Below the pieces are notes generated by a model. It made no database searches and had not been told where the DNA came from. It saw only the letters and a program-made list of their open reading frames with translations. Both the position numbers and the translations under genes were made by a program. Shown piece by piece: positions 25,793 to 33,993 of a stretch of DNA of 53,254 nucleotides (position 1 is its first letter; the number at the start of each line of letters is the position of its first letter). The stretch comes from Desulfonatronospira sp964577315 (GTDB lineage Bacteria; Desulfobacterota; Desulfovibrionia; Desulfovibrionales; Desulfonatronovibrionaceae). Location of the stretch: contig CAZNYT010000008.1 in assembly GCA_964577315.1 (NCBI GenBank), positions 1 to 53,254 on the forward strand, read 5' to 3'.

Positions 25793-26218
25793 ATGAAACT
25801 ATCCACCACCATTCGCTACGGCACAAGACTTATGTTGGATATGGCTGAGAATCAGGGCAATGGTCCAGTGCGTATCAAGACCATTGCTCAGAGACAGGGC
25901 ATATCTGAAAAATATCTGGAAAAGATAGTTCGCCTGTTGCGCAAAGCCGGATTGGTGAACGGTCTCAGAGGGCCAGGAGGAGGATATATGTTGGCATATA
26001 CCCCGGATCAGATCTCTCTGGGACAGATCATGGAGGCAGTTCAGGGCAGGATAGAGCTTTGTCCCTGCCTGGGTGAGCCGGAGCAGTGTGAAAAATATCT
26101 GTACTGCAAGACCAGGATGGTCTGGAACGATATCAACAGTGTTATATATTCCAGGTTGCACAATACATCCCTGGCTGATTTAAGGGATTCTGCATGCCCT
26201 GTTGAACAAGATGTCTAA
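25793..26218 (+). CDS. Rrf2 family transcriptional regulator
   Basis: A 141-residue protein with the Rrf2 winged-helix start MKLSTTIRYGTRLMLDMAEN, the recognition region ISEKYLEKIVRLLRKAGLV, the wing RGPGGGYMLA and a cysteine cluster C-x-C-x7-C-x5-C (LCPCLGEPEQCEKYLYC). Three of these cysteines could hold an Fe-S cluster, as in IscR or NsrR. No iron-sulfur assembly genes are next to it, so the regulon is unknown. ATG 25793 has GGGGTG upstream; a longer frame from 25745 lacks conservation. Confidence 0.9.
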   Translation: MKLSTTIRYGTRLMLDMAENQGNGPVRIKTIAQRQGISEKYLEKIVRLLRKAGLVNGLRGPGGGYMLAYTPDQISLGQIMEAVQGRIELCPCLGEPEQCEKYLYCKTRMVWNDINSVIYSRLHNTSLADLRDSACPVEQDV

Positions 26219-26261
26219 CTAGGGCTTCCAAGATGTGACTGCAAAAAGTCATTTTTTCAGT

Positions 26262-26300
26262 CACAGGAGTCAGGAGACAGGGGTCAGTAGTCAGTAAAAG
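26262..26300. repeat. Low-complexity GTCAGGAGACAGGGGTCAG run
   Basis: AGTCAGGAGACAGGGGTCAG followed by TAGTCAGTAAAAG is the reverse-complement type of the CCTGACTCC/CCTGACCCC words at 17484-17528. It is intergenic, and nothing else is evident between the Rrf2 and Hpt genes. Confidence 0.5.
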
Positions 26301-26465
26301 CAAAGAGTTATGAGTTTGATTCATTGCTGAATAATTCATGATCCGACTTTTTGCAGGCGCATCTTCCAAGGGCAAAGAATTTTTTTGAGCAGTGCCTTTC
26401 ATGGCAAGCAATTACAATGGTTATGCTGGCATAGATAAGAGCAGGCAAATTATGGGAGAAAACTA

Positions 26466-26843
26466 ATGTCCGGAAGCGAGAGTTTCGACCATCTGCCCAG
26501 GATCAACCTGGAAGAAGCCTTGGAGAGGAGCATGAACAGCCCGGAGTTTCTGCAGGAGTTGGCTGATGCCTTTGTCAGTGACAATTTGCCCAAGTACTTG
26601 CCCCAACTGCAAGAGGCTGCCAGGCAGCGGGATTTTGAACAAATCACCAGCAACGCTCATGGCCTGAAAGGGGGATGCGGTGCCATTAGCCTCACCAGGT
26701 GTAGGGAAATGGCTTATGCCTTGGAAATGGCTGGAAGAAACCGGGACGAGGAGACCGTGGACAGGGTGCTCCCCTTGTTGGAAGAAGAGGCGGAGCAGAT
26801 CAAAAAGATGATTTCGAACCAAGAATTGATCCATCACAAGTAA
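26466..26843 (+). CDS. Histidine phosphotransfer (Hpt) domain protein
   Basis: A 125-residue four-helix Hpt protein. The phosphorylatable His is in NAHGLKGGCGAISL (near residue 65), preceded by the helix SPEFLQELADAF-like segment and followed by MAYALEMAGRNRD. Hpt proteins relay phosphate between receiver domains. No kinase or receiver gene is adjacent, so it probably works in trans. The ATG has GGGAG at 7 nt. The DNA-binding PPC gene follows by 11 nt and aroC after that, likely as one transcript. Confidence 0.88.
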   Translation: MSGSESFDHLPRINLEEALERSMNSPEFLQELADAFVSDNLPKYLPQLQEAARQRDFEQITSNAHGLKGGCGAISLTRCREMAYALEMAGRNRDEETVDRVLPLLEEEAEQIKKMISNQELIHHK

Positions 26844-26854
26844 GGAGTTTGGAC

Positions 26855-27277
26855 ATGGAATACAGACAAGTTGGAAGTAAGTGGTTTTTGCGCATAGACA
26901 AAGGCGAAGAGGTCCTGGAAACCATTTCCGGATTCTGCCGGGAGCAGGGAATTACCCTGGGGGCGATCAGTGGTATCGGGGCTGCAGGGCAGATCACGTT
27001 GGGGCTTTTTGAAACTCAGTCCAAGACCTACAAATCCACCGAGCTGGAGGGAGATTACGAGATAACCTCCTTGGCCGGGAATATAACCACTAAGGAAGGC
27101 CAGGTTTATTTGCACGTGCACGCCACGCTTTCGGATATTGAGTGCCGCGCCTTCGGTGGGCATTTGAACCGGGCGGTGGTCAGCGGTACCTGCGAAGTGG
27201 TCATAGACCAGGTTCAGGGCAGTATCGAAAGGGAATTCGATTCTGAAGTGGGCCTGAACCTCATGAAGTTTGAATAG
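26855..27277 (+). CDS. PPC domain (DUF296) putative DNA-binding protein
   Basis: A 140-residue PPC/DUF296 protein: LRIDKGEEVLETISGFCREQ, LGAISGIGAAGQITLG, the metal-binding-type YLHVHATLSD and RAFGGHLNRAVV. Structures of this family form trimers and the plant homologues bind AT-rich DNA through an added hook; the bacterial role is uncertain. ATG 26855 has AAGGAG 7 nt upstream; a TTG two codons earlier is less likely. It sits between the Hpt gene and aroC. Confidence 0.88.
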   Translation: MEYRQVGSKWFLRIDKGEEVLETISGFCREQGITLGAISGIGAAGQITLGLFETQSKTYKSTELEGDYEITSLAGNITTKEGQVYLHVHATLSDIECRAFGGHLNRAVVSGTCEVVIDQVQGSIEREFDSEVGLNLMKFE

Positions 27278-27292
27278 GAAGAACAAATCGGC

Positions 27293-28348
27293 ATGGGCGG
27301 AGATACGTTCGGGCGTCTTTTCAGTGTGAGCACATTTGGAGAGTCTCACGGGCCAGGGCTGGGCGGAGTGATTCAGGGCTGCCCCCCTGGTATCCCGCTT
27401 AGCGAGGAGGTTATCCAAAGGGAACTGGACTTGCGCAGGCCGGGACAGGGACCAGCTGCCACCCAGAGGAAGGAAAAGGATGAAGTGCAGGTGTTATCCG
27501 GGGTTTTCCAGGGAAAGACCACCGGGACCCCCATCGGTTTCCTTGTCCTGAACCAGGATCAGCGACCCCGGGATTATTCCCGGATAAAGGATATTTATCG
27601 TCCCGGGCACGGGGACTTTACCTATGAGGCCAAGTATGGGGTGCGGGATTATCGGGGAGGGGGAAGATCCTCAGGCCGGGAAACCGTGTCCCGTGTGGCC
27701 GCTGGTGCCGTGGCTCAGGAGTTTTTGAGGAGCCTGGAGATTCAGGTTTTGGCTTATACCCTGGAGCTTGGAGGGATTCAGGCCAGGGTGGAAAACCCGG
27801 AGCAGGCCTGGGAAAACGTCTTTGCTTCCCCGGATCCCGAGGCGGTAACCAAATGGGAGCAGCTTGTCCGCGAGGTCAAGCAGGAAGGAGATAGCCTGGG
27901 AGGAGTGGTGGAGATTTGCGCCCAAAACTTGCCCGCTGGCTTGGGAGAGCCTGTGTTGGACAAGCTGGATGCCAGGCTGGCTTATGCCCTGATGGGCGTG
28001 GGAGCGGTAAAGGGAGTGGAGATCGGTTCCGGATTCGGAGCGGCCCGGCTTAGGGGCAGCGAGAACAATGATCAAATGGATGGGCAAGGTTTTTTGTCCA
28101 ACAATGCCGGGGGAGTCCTGGCAGGGGTTTCATCCGGGCAGCCCCTGGTAGTGCGGGCGGCTGTAAAGCCCATCCCCTCCATAGCCAAGACCCAGAAAAC
28201 TATTACCAGAGATGGCTCTGAAACCGAGATAAGTATCGGGGGACGCCACGATATAAGCGCTATACCGCGGATCGTTCCGGTGCTTAAAGCCATGGTTATG
28301 TTGGTGCTCGCGGATATGGTCCTCTTGCAAAGGACTCGCCTGGGATAG
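27293..28348 (+). CDS. aroC: Chorismate synthase
   Basis: A 351-residue protein with the chorismate synthase signatures FSVSTFGESHGPGLGGVI, RPGHGDFTYEAKYGVRDYRG, GRSSGRETVSRVAAGAV and GRHDISAIPRIVPV. It converts 5-enolpyruvylshikimate-3-phosphate to chorismate using reduced FMN. The length is normal and AGGAAG precedes the ATG. It ends 25 nt from the convergent permease gene; no clear terminator is seen in that gap. Confidence 0.97.
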   Translation: MGGDTFGRLFSVSTFGESHGPGLGGVIQGCPPGIPLSEEVIQRELDLRRPGQGPAATQRKEKDEVQVLSGVFQGKTTGTPIGFLVLNQDQRPRDYSRIKDIYRPGHGDFTYEAKYGVRDYRGGGRSSGRETVSRVAAGAVAQEFLRSLEIQVLAYTLELGGIQARVENPEQAWENVFASPDPEAVTKWEQLVREVKQEGDSLGGVVEICAQNLPAGLGEPVLDKLDARLAYALMGVGAVKGVEIGSGFGAARLRGSENNDQMDGQGFLSNNAGGVLAGVSSGQPLVVRAAVKPIPSIAKTQKTITRDGSETEISIGGRHDISAIPRIVPVLKAMVMLVLADMVLLQRTRLG

Positions 28349-28373
28349 TGATCAGCTGAAGCGGCGAGATAAA

Positions 28374-29450
28374 TTATTCAAGCCCCAACCTGTTCCGCAG
28401 GGAATAAACGATCAGTCCCAGGAGAAGAATGGCAGAGCCCAGGTAGCCCCAACCAGTTTCTTCTTCCACAGTCCGGGCTGCCCAATCTGCAACATCCAAC
28501 CCGGCAGCGAGGTAGATCCAGTCAACTGCCAAACCCAGCCCCAAGGCACAGAACACTATGCTGCCCAAGTAGACTAGGGTGGTTTTTATGCCCAGCAGCC
28601 TGGCCAAGATGGTTAGTGTGACCAGGTTGGTGGCCGGTCCGGCCAGAAGAAAGACCAGGGCAGCTCCAGGGCTTAATCCCTTCAGGGCCAGGGCCGCTAC
28701 AATTGGGGTGGAGGCGGTGGCGCAAACGTACAGGGGAGTGGCCAAAAGAAGCACAAGCAGCATGGGTAGGATGCCGGCACCTAGTTGTTGTTCTATGAAA
28801 TCTCGGGGTACAAAAAAAGTGATCAATCCTGCGATTAGCACGCCCAGCAGGAACCAGGGCCCGATGTCGGATAACAGACGGTTTATCGCATAACTCAGGC
28901 CGGAAATCATTTTGCGGTGGACAGGTTCCGGGTCTGAGATCTGGGAATTGTCCTCGCCGCAATCCTGGTTGCAGGAGCAGGTGGGCCGGGATTGGGTCTC
29001 CAGGGATGAACCGGACGGGTTGGTCCCGGATTGTTTATCCGGCATCAGGTTGGTCAAAAGACCGGCCACCGTGGCGGTAATAAAGGCTGAAACCGGGCGG
29101 AATACCGTCATTAGGGGATCCAAAAGGGCATAGGTCACGGCTATGGAATCTACACCGGTTTCCGGGGTGGAGATGAGAAAGGCGGTGGTGGAGCCCTTGC
29201 TGGCACCTTGTTTGTGCAGGCCCATGGCCGTGGGAACCACGGCGCAGGAGCAAAGGGGTAAAGGGATGCCCACCAGAGAGGCCTTGAGAACGCTGGTTTT
29301 GCTTCGTTCGCCCAAGTGGCGGGTGATCAATTGGTCCGGCATGAAGGCCTTGATAAGGCCAGCTGCCAGAAAGCCTAGCAGCATGTACGGGGATGAAACC
29401 AGGAAAATCCGCCAGGATTCGTGAAATATGCCCGCTACAATCTCTTGCAT
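28374..29450 (-). CDS. Permease of the SO_0444/ArsP-like metal(loid) efflux family
   Basis: A 358-residue membrane protein of about eight to ten helices in two inverted halves. The first half carries GIPLPLCSCAVVPTAMGLHKQGASKG and LISTPETGVDSIAVTY, the second half TPLYVCATASTPIVAALALKG and LLAGPATNLVTL. This is the permease (DUF318) family that includes the Cu/Zn exporter SO_0444 and the organoarsenical pump ArsP. A cytoplasmic loop near residues 150-165 is rich in cysteine (CSCNQDC), suggesting metal or metalloid sensing or delivery. GGGAG precedes the ATG. The substrate is not fixed by neighbours; the ArsR-type gene is 3.7 kb away. Confidence 0.82.
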   Translation of the reverse strand: MQEIVAGIFHESWRIFLVSSPYMLLGFLAAGLIKAFMPDQLITRHLGERSKTSVLKASLVGIPLPLCSCAVVPTAMGLHKQGASKGSTTAFLISTPETGVDSIAVTYALLDPLMTVFRPVSAFITATVAGLLTNLMPDKQSGTNPSGSSLETQSRPTCSCNQDCGEDNSQISDPEPVHRKMISGLSYAINRLLSDIGPWFLLGVLIAGLITFFVPRDFIEQQLGAGILPMLLVLLLATPLYVCATASTPIVAALALKGLSPGAALVFLLAGPATNLVTLTILARLLGIKTTLVYLGSIVFCALGLGLAVDWIYLAAGLDVADWAARTVEEETGWGYLGSAILLLGLIVYSLRNRLGLE

Positions 29451-29635
29451 GGTGGTACTCCCTGCACTTGCTTATAGGGCCCTAAAAGACTGCAGTCAAA
29501 TTGTCCGGACCGGTGAAAATTTTTCCTTTTGCGAAGATAAGGAACAATTGCGCTTTAGGAAGTGTTATGTCTATAGTAAGATCTCAAATAAATCAAAGCA
29601 GGTTTTTCCGGTAAATTTTTATGCAGGAGGCAAAT

Positions 29636-30385
29636 ATGGAAATCCAGCTGCTTCGAAACGCCACCATGAAAATTCAGTACGCGGGTACAACCTTCCTTAC
29701 AGACCCGGTTCTCTCACCCAAAAACACCCTCCCCTCCCTGGCGGGGGCGCAAAAAAATCCCACGGTGGATTTGCCATTTCCGGTTCCAGAAATACTGACT
29801 GGGCTGGATTGCATCATTATCAGTCATGATCACCCGGATCACATGGATAAAGCTGCAATATCGGCTCTGCCCAAGGATAAGCCAGTGTTTTGCCAACCCC
29901 CGGATGAAACCAGGTTGCTCCAGGAAGGTTTCCTGAACGTTCTGCCTGTTGAGGGCACTAGAAACTGGGGAAAGATTGTCATCAAACGCATACAGGGCAG
30001 GCACGGACAGGGTAGGACCGGGAAGATGCTGGGGCAGGTCTCTGGGTTCCTTTTCCAGGCAGACCAAGAGCCCACCCTGTATTGGGTGGGGGACAGCATT
30101 TGGTGCCAGGAGATACAAGATTGCATTGAGGCCCACAACCCCGAGGTTGTTATTACCCATTCCTGTGGTGCGGCATTTTCCGATACTGCCCCCATCATCA
30201 TGGACGGGGAGCAAACTTTGCAGCTGGTTAGGGCAACTCCCGGATCAACTGTGGTGGCCGTACACATGGATGCCCTGGATCACTGCCGTACCACTCGCGA
30301 GATGCTCCGCAGCATGGCGGATCAGGCCTCAGTTTCCCGCTCCAGGTTGCTGATCCCGGAAGACGGGGAAAAACTCACCTTTTAG
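29636..30385 (+). CDS. Metallo-beta-lactamase fold hydrolase (UlaG/YtnP-like)
   Basis: A 249-residue protein with the metallo-beta-lactamase metal motif SHDHPDHMD near residue 63, a later GDS and VAVHMDALDHC. The start MEIQLLRNATMKIQYAGTTF with TDPVLSP is typical of the beta-lactamase superfamily domain 2 (UlaG-like) group. GGAGG lies 5 nt before ATG 29636, which is therefore preferred over the ATG 15 nt earlier. The substrate cannot be predicted. It stands alone between two unrelated genes. Confidence 0.87.
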   Translation: MEIQLLRNATMKIQYAGTTFLTDPVLSPKNTLPSLAGAQKNPTVDLPFPVPEILTGLDCIIISHDHPDHMDKAAISALPKDKPVFCQPPDETRLLQEGFLNVLPVEGTRNWGKIVIKRIQGRHGQGRTGKMLGQVSGFLFQADQEPTLYWVGDSIWCQEIQDCIEAHNPEVVITHSCGAAFSDTAPIIMDGEQTLQLVRATPGSTVVAVHMDALDHCRTTREMLRSMADQASVSRSRLLIPEDGEKLTF

Positions 30386-30485
30386 GTGGCAAAAGATTGG
30401 ATTTTCAAGCCTTTTTTATCGAGGGTGTAACCTGGCCAAGGTTCTAATGGGATAAATTATAGCAAGTTAATTCAGGTTGTAATAT

Positions 30486-31160
30486 ATGTGTGGTAGATTC
30501 GGATTATGGGCAACGTCCCGGCAAGTAGCTAAAGAATTCCTTTTGGAGGAGGAGCCTGCTTTTTCCCCCAGGTACAACATTGCTCCTTCCCGGAAAATCC
30601 TGGCCGTGGGCCAGAGCGAACAGGGTAAGCGCAGCTCCGCCTGGTTGCGGTGGGGGCTAAAACCTCATTGGTTCAGACAGGACCAAAGCGACTACAAGAT
30701 GATCAACGCCCGGGCAGAAACCATGTTCAAAAAGCCTGCCTTCAGGGCTGCATCCAGAAAGCGCCGCTGCTTGATCCCGGCTAGCTGTTTTTTTGAGTGG
30801 CAAATGCAAGAACAGGGTAACAAGCAGCCTTTCTGCATTTGTCCCCAGAAAGGTGATATTTTTGCCTTTGCCGGTATATGGGAATACCGCGAGGGAGCAG
30901 ATTCCCAAGATACGAGCTATACCTGCGCCATAGTCACCACCCGGGCCAATGAGGCTCTTCTGCCGCTGCACAACCGTATGCCAGTGATCATTACCCGGGA
31001 AAACTACGGCCTTTGGCTGGATAAGTCCGTTCAGGAGCCCAGATTTTTGAAAAACCTTTTAGAGCCTTTGCCCAGCGAATCCTTGAGGATCTACAGAGTG
31101 GGACTCCAAGTGAACAATTCGGCCCATGATTCAAAAGAAGTGATTAGTCCAATTGATTAA
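30486..31160 (+). CDS. SOS response-associated peptidase / abasic-site sensor (SRAP, YedK/HMCES type)
   Basis: A 224-residue SRAP domain: catalytic Cys2 in MCGRFGL, PRYNIAPSRKILAV, INARAETMFKKPAF, RCLIPASCFFEW (catalytic Glu) and LHNRMPVII (His). These proteins form a thiazolidine cross-link between Cys2 and abasic sites in single-stranded DNA. All key residues are present. It is monocistronic, and a long-type MITE lies 50 nt downstream. Confidence 0.95.
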   Translation: MCGRFGLWATSRQVAKEFLLEEEPAFSPRYNIAPSRKILAVGQSEQGKRSSAWLRWGLKPHWFRQDQSDYKMINARAETMFKKPAFRAASRKRRCLIPASCFFEWQMQEQGNKQPFCICPQKGDIFAFAGIWEYREGADSQDTSYTCAIVTTRANEALLPLHNRMPVIITRENYGLWLDKSVQEPRFLKNLLEPLPSESLRIYRVGLQVNNSAHDSKEVISPID

Positions 31161-31213
31161 TCTCATACCTGGAAAATCCTGACATTAATCCATTTAATCC
31201 ACACTATAGTTAA

Positions 31214-31410
31214 CTTGAGAGTTAAAAGTAAAAGGTAAAAGGTTCACCCGGTTAAACCACGCTTAAGCGTGACTGCCGGAGGCAGTGTTTAACTGGGTAA
31301 AAAGTAAGAGAAGAAAATCAGTACGTTAAGCTAGAGATGTTAAGGATATAGAGAACACCAAAAACTTTCAATAAAAACAAGGGTTTGTTGAAAAACTCTT
31401 GACTCTTGAG
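31214..31410. mobile_element. MITE family 1, long subtype, copy F
   Basis: A 197-bp copy of the element at 23226-23422, with the same ends (CTTGAGAGTTAAAAG, CTCTTGACTCTTGAG) and about six base differences. Its right end finishes only 9 nt before the start codon of the uridine phosphorylase-cytidine deaminase gene, so it replaces that gene's native 5' region. Confidence 0.88.
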
Positions 31411-31419
31411 TAGTTAATT

Positions 31420-32775
31420 ATGAGGCCTGAAAACATCAATCGCACCTACCTGGATCGCATTCTAAACGGTTCACAGAAAGATACCTACTACCACTTTGGG
31501 ATATCCAGTGATGATCCCTTTTTAAAACGGCTGCAAGGGGTCCGGGCCATTATAATCGCCGGATCTGGCGAGCGGATCAAGGAGCTTGCCTGGAACTGGA
31601 GCACCCTCAACCACGACGCCGAGATCCTGGCCTTCCCCAAGGAGGAAAGGTTTGTTGCCAGGTATACCGCCGGGGTGCTGTTCGCTTCCCATGGCATGGG
31701 TATGCCCAGTGCTTCTATTGCTTTGCAGGAGCTCATGCGGATGCTATACTTTCTTAAAAACGGCGACCTGGAGCTAATGGACGGGGTGTTTTGGGCCCGG
31801 GTGGGTACCAGCGGAGGTGTGGGCGTACCTGGTGGCAGCTTGGTGGTTTCCTCTGAGGGGCTTATGGCTGATCTCAAACCATACCGTCTTCTGCGGAGCG
31901 GTCAGGGCAAGTACTGGTTTGACTCCAGCTTCCCTGACGCAATCCGTAAAGAGATTGTAGCGGCCAATGCTGGCAGCGGAGAGAATATTGTTTCTGGCAA
32001 AACAGTTGCCTGCAACGACTTCTTCTTGGAACAATTCCGTCTGGACGGGGCCATCTGTTTCGAGACACCGGAATCCAAGGCGGACTGGCTGCAGCGGCTT
32101 TACCACAACGGAGTGTTCAATATAGAGATGGAAGGGGCCATGCTTGCCGGCCATCTCAACCACTGGGGCTTCTCCCGGTTCGCCATGATCTGCTCCACAC
32201 TGCTCAACCGTCTGGAGGGAGATCAGGTGACCTCCACTCCGGAGCAACTGCGCCGCTACAGTAAAAATGCCGGGATGGCGCTGTTTAAATATCTCAAGGC
32301 CTGGCTGCTTGGGGAGAAACCGGCACGGAAAGCTTCCGTGGACGAGAGGGACCAGGAAAGAATCAAGCAGGCAGGACCGGACTGGGAGAGGCTCCACCGC
32401 ACAGCGGTTTCTGCGCTGGGAAACTCCTATTCGCCCTACTCGCACTTTCCCGTGGGAGCGGCCGGATTTACCCGTGATCATCGACTGGTCTGGGGAGCCA
32501 ACATAGAAAACGCCTCCTACGGTCTCACGCTGTGCGCGGAGTGCTCCATGATCTCGCATCTTTTCTGCACTGGTGGAGGGCGCCTCGCTGCCGTGTACTG
32601 CGTGGACAGCGAAGGTCAGGCGCTTATGCCCTGCGGGAGATGCCGTCAACTGCTCTACGAGCACGGCGGCCCGGACATGCTCCTGATGACCCCGCAAGGC
32701 GTGCGCACCATGGCTGATGTGCTGCCCCAGCCTTTCGGTTCACCCGATCTTGAAGGCAGCAAGGGACTCAGCTAA
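31420..32775 (+). CDS. Uridine phosphorylase - cytidine deaminase fusion
   Basis: A 451-residue two-domain protein. Residues about 1-300 are a nucleoside phosphorylase of the eukaryote-like uridine phosphorylase type (YYHFGISSDD, IIAGSGERIKELA, FASHGMGMPSASI, RVGTSGGVGV, NIEMEGAMLAG). Residues about 320-451 are a zinc cytidine deaminase (YSPYSHFPVGAAGF, NIENASYGLTLCAECSM, PCGRCRQLL), with all zinc ligands and the catalytic Glu. Together they would take cytidine to uridine and then uracil plus ribose-1-phosphate. The ribosome site is weak (TTGAG) and comes from the MITE end 9 nt upstream. Several stretches in the second half use GC-rich codons unlike the neighbours, so transfer is possible. 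Confidence 0.9.
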   Translation: MRPENINRTYLDRILNGSQKDTYYHFGISSDDPFLKRLQGVRAIIIAGSGERIKELAWNWSTLNHDAEILAFPKEERFVARYTAGVLFASHGMGMPSASIALQELMRMLYFLKNGDLELMDGVFWARVGTSGGVGVPGGSLVVSSEGLMADLKPYRLLRSGQGKYWFDSSFPDAIRKEIVAANAGSGENIVSGKTVACNDFFLEQFRLDGAICFETPESKADWLQRLYHNGVFNIEMEGAMLAGHLNHWGFSRFAMICSTLLNRLEGDQVTSTPEQLRRYSKNAGMALFKYLKAWLLGEKPARKASVDERDQERIKQAGPDWERLHRTAVSALGNSYSPYSHFPVGAAGFTRDHRLVWGANIENASYGLTLCAECSMISHLFCTGGGRLAAVYCVDSEGQALMPCGRCRQLLYEHGGPDMLLMTPQGVRTMADVLPQPFGSPDLEGSKGLS

Positions 32776-33112
32776 ACACAGGAAAAGAACCACGAATTTC
32801 ACGGGATTATTTCCGGGTGAAGCAAAGTGGGAGGATATGTTTTGCAAAGTATTATGCATTCTGAAGAGCATTCAAGAGTAGAAAAAATCCAGCCAATGAG
32901 CCACTATTCTGCATGTTTTAAATAGCTGTTCGTGCGTTCCGGTTTCCCACATAAGCCTCGTCAAGAAAGCCGTAGACCCCGCCAAAAAGCACCCAAAAAG
33001 CTCTGTTAAATATTGGGATAAAATATAGTGGATAGTTTTCCAAGACCATTTGACAATATATAAACAGTTATTTATATGTTGATTGAAGCAGATATACAAG
33101 GAGAACAGGCTG

Positions 33113-33439
33113 GTGGATTCTCAATCCCATACCGATTCTGGAAATATTTTGGCCAATACTGCTCAGTTGGCCAAAGGTCTCTCCGATGCAAACCGGATTC
33201 GCATCCTGCAGACTCTGGGAACCGGGAAACGCTCGGTGAGCGCTCTGGTAGAGGAGCTGGACCTGTCCCAGCCCCTGGTGTCTCACCACCTACGGGAGCT
33301 TAAAAGGGTTTTGCTGGTCCAGGTGGAACGCAAGGGTCCTTTTGTCTATTACCGCTTGAGCGATCTGCGTATCTTGGACTTGTTGCACTCCCTGCAAGAG
33401 ATGACTGACAGCATTCTGCAGAACCGGACTCAGCTTTAA
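33113..33439 (+). CDS. ArsR family winged-helix regulator without metal-binding cysteines
   Basis: A 108-residue ArsR-type protein: LAKGLSDANRIRILQTLGTG, the recognition helix LDLSQPLVSHHLRELKR and wing RKGPFVYYRLSD. It contains no cysteine at all, so the classic CxC arsenic or cadmium sensor site is absent; it may sense a redox or sulfur/selenium signal, or act with another protein. The GTG at 33113 is chosen because AAGGAG lies 9 nt upstream; a TTG 30 nt earlier is possible. It is the first gene of the UGA-rich cluster and is likely its regulator. Confidence 0.88.
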   Translation: MDSQSHTDSGNILANTAQLAKGLSDANRIRILQTLGTGKRSVSALVEELDLSQPLVSHHLRELKRVLLVQVERKGPFVYYRLSDLRILDLLHSLQEMTDSILQNRTQL

Positions 33440-33503
33440 CTAATAGGCTGCAGCCGGGAGGTATAATAGTGCGAAAAGGCAATTTCATAAGCAAGGAATG
33501 GTT

Positions 33504-33977
33504 ATGAGCTCAAACAAAGAATTACTACAGGAAAGGGTTCGCCAGTTGGCCGAATCCCTGGAACCGGCAGAGGCTGTGGAGACACTTTCCACAGCGCTCC
33601 AGGAAGTGCTGCACAAGCTGGAGGAGGAGCAGAGGATCAGGTTCGTACTGAATTTATTGGGAGACGAGGATCAGGATAAGCTCTCCAGCATGGTCCATCT
33701 CTGACTGGCCAAATGTGTGGACGAAGGTGTCGATCCAACGCATATGTGTCAGACCCTTGTGGACAGGGTGTCTCGCTACGATGTTTTGGCCAGGATCTCC
33801 GAACCCGAGCTTTTGCCTCTGTTTGAGGACTGGCTGGAGGAACTGGAAAAGGAATTCCTCCATCAGGCTCAGAGCACGGGAAGCATGGATGCAGCGCAGA
33901 TGGCGAAACAGCTGGGCGTAAGTCTCGCCGGGGCCCAGTTCCTGAAGGCTAAGTTGGAAAGGGAAGGTAAAATATAG
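33504..33977 (+). CDS. Candidate selenoprotein, small helical protein with Sec-x3-Cys motif (UGA at 33702)
   Basis: The reading frame continues through a TGA at 33702-33704 and gives a 157-residue protein, with Sec67 in MVHL-U-LAKCVDEG. Codon use and amino-acid character are continuous on both sides: acidic helices before (AVETLSTALQEVLHKLEEEQ) and after (LPLFEDWLEELEKEF), with the same frame to a proper TAG. A hairpin of SECIS type lies at 33713-33743. Sec67, Cys71 and Cys82 could form a redox or metal site. ATG 33504 has AAGGA 6 nt upstream. I do not recognise the family. The alternative reading, two short genes split by a stop, is less likely because the second half has no ribosome site. 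Confidence 0.75.
33713..33743 (+). promoter_or_regulatory. Bacterial SECIS-like hairpin for UGA 33702
   Basis: ATGTGTGGA-CGA pairs with TCG-A-TCCAACGCAT (one bulged A on each side region) around the 5-nt loop AGGTG. The loop starts 20 nt after the UGA and has G in its second position, as expected for bacterial SECIS elements, which sit inside the coding region just 3' of the UGA and bind SelB. Confidence 0.65.
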
Positions 33978-33993
33978 TTTCTAAGGAGATTTT

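Noticed and set aside
32872..33099. 75-codon minus-strand frame upstream of the ArsR gene
   Set aside because: No motif, no ribosome site, low-complexity AT-rich start; more likely the promoter region of the cluster.
33113..33439. Arsenic-sensing ArsR and a standard ars operon
   Set aside because: The regulator has no cysteine, and no arsB, arsC or arsM is present, so an arsenic label would go beyond the evidence.
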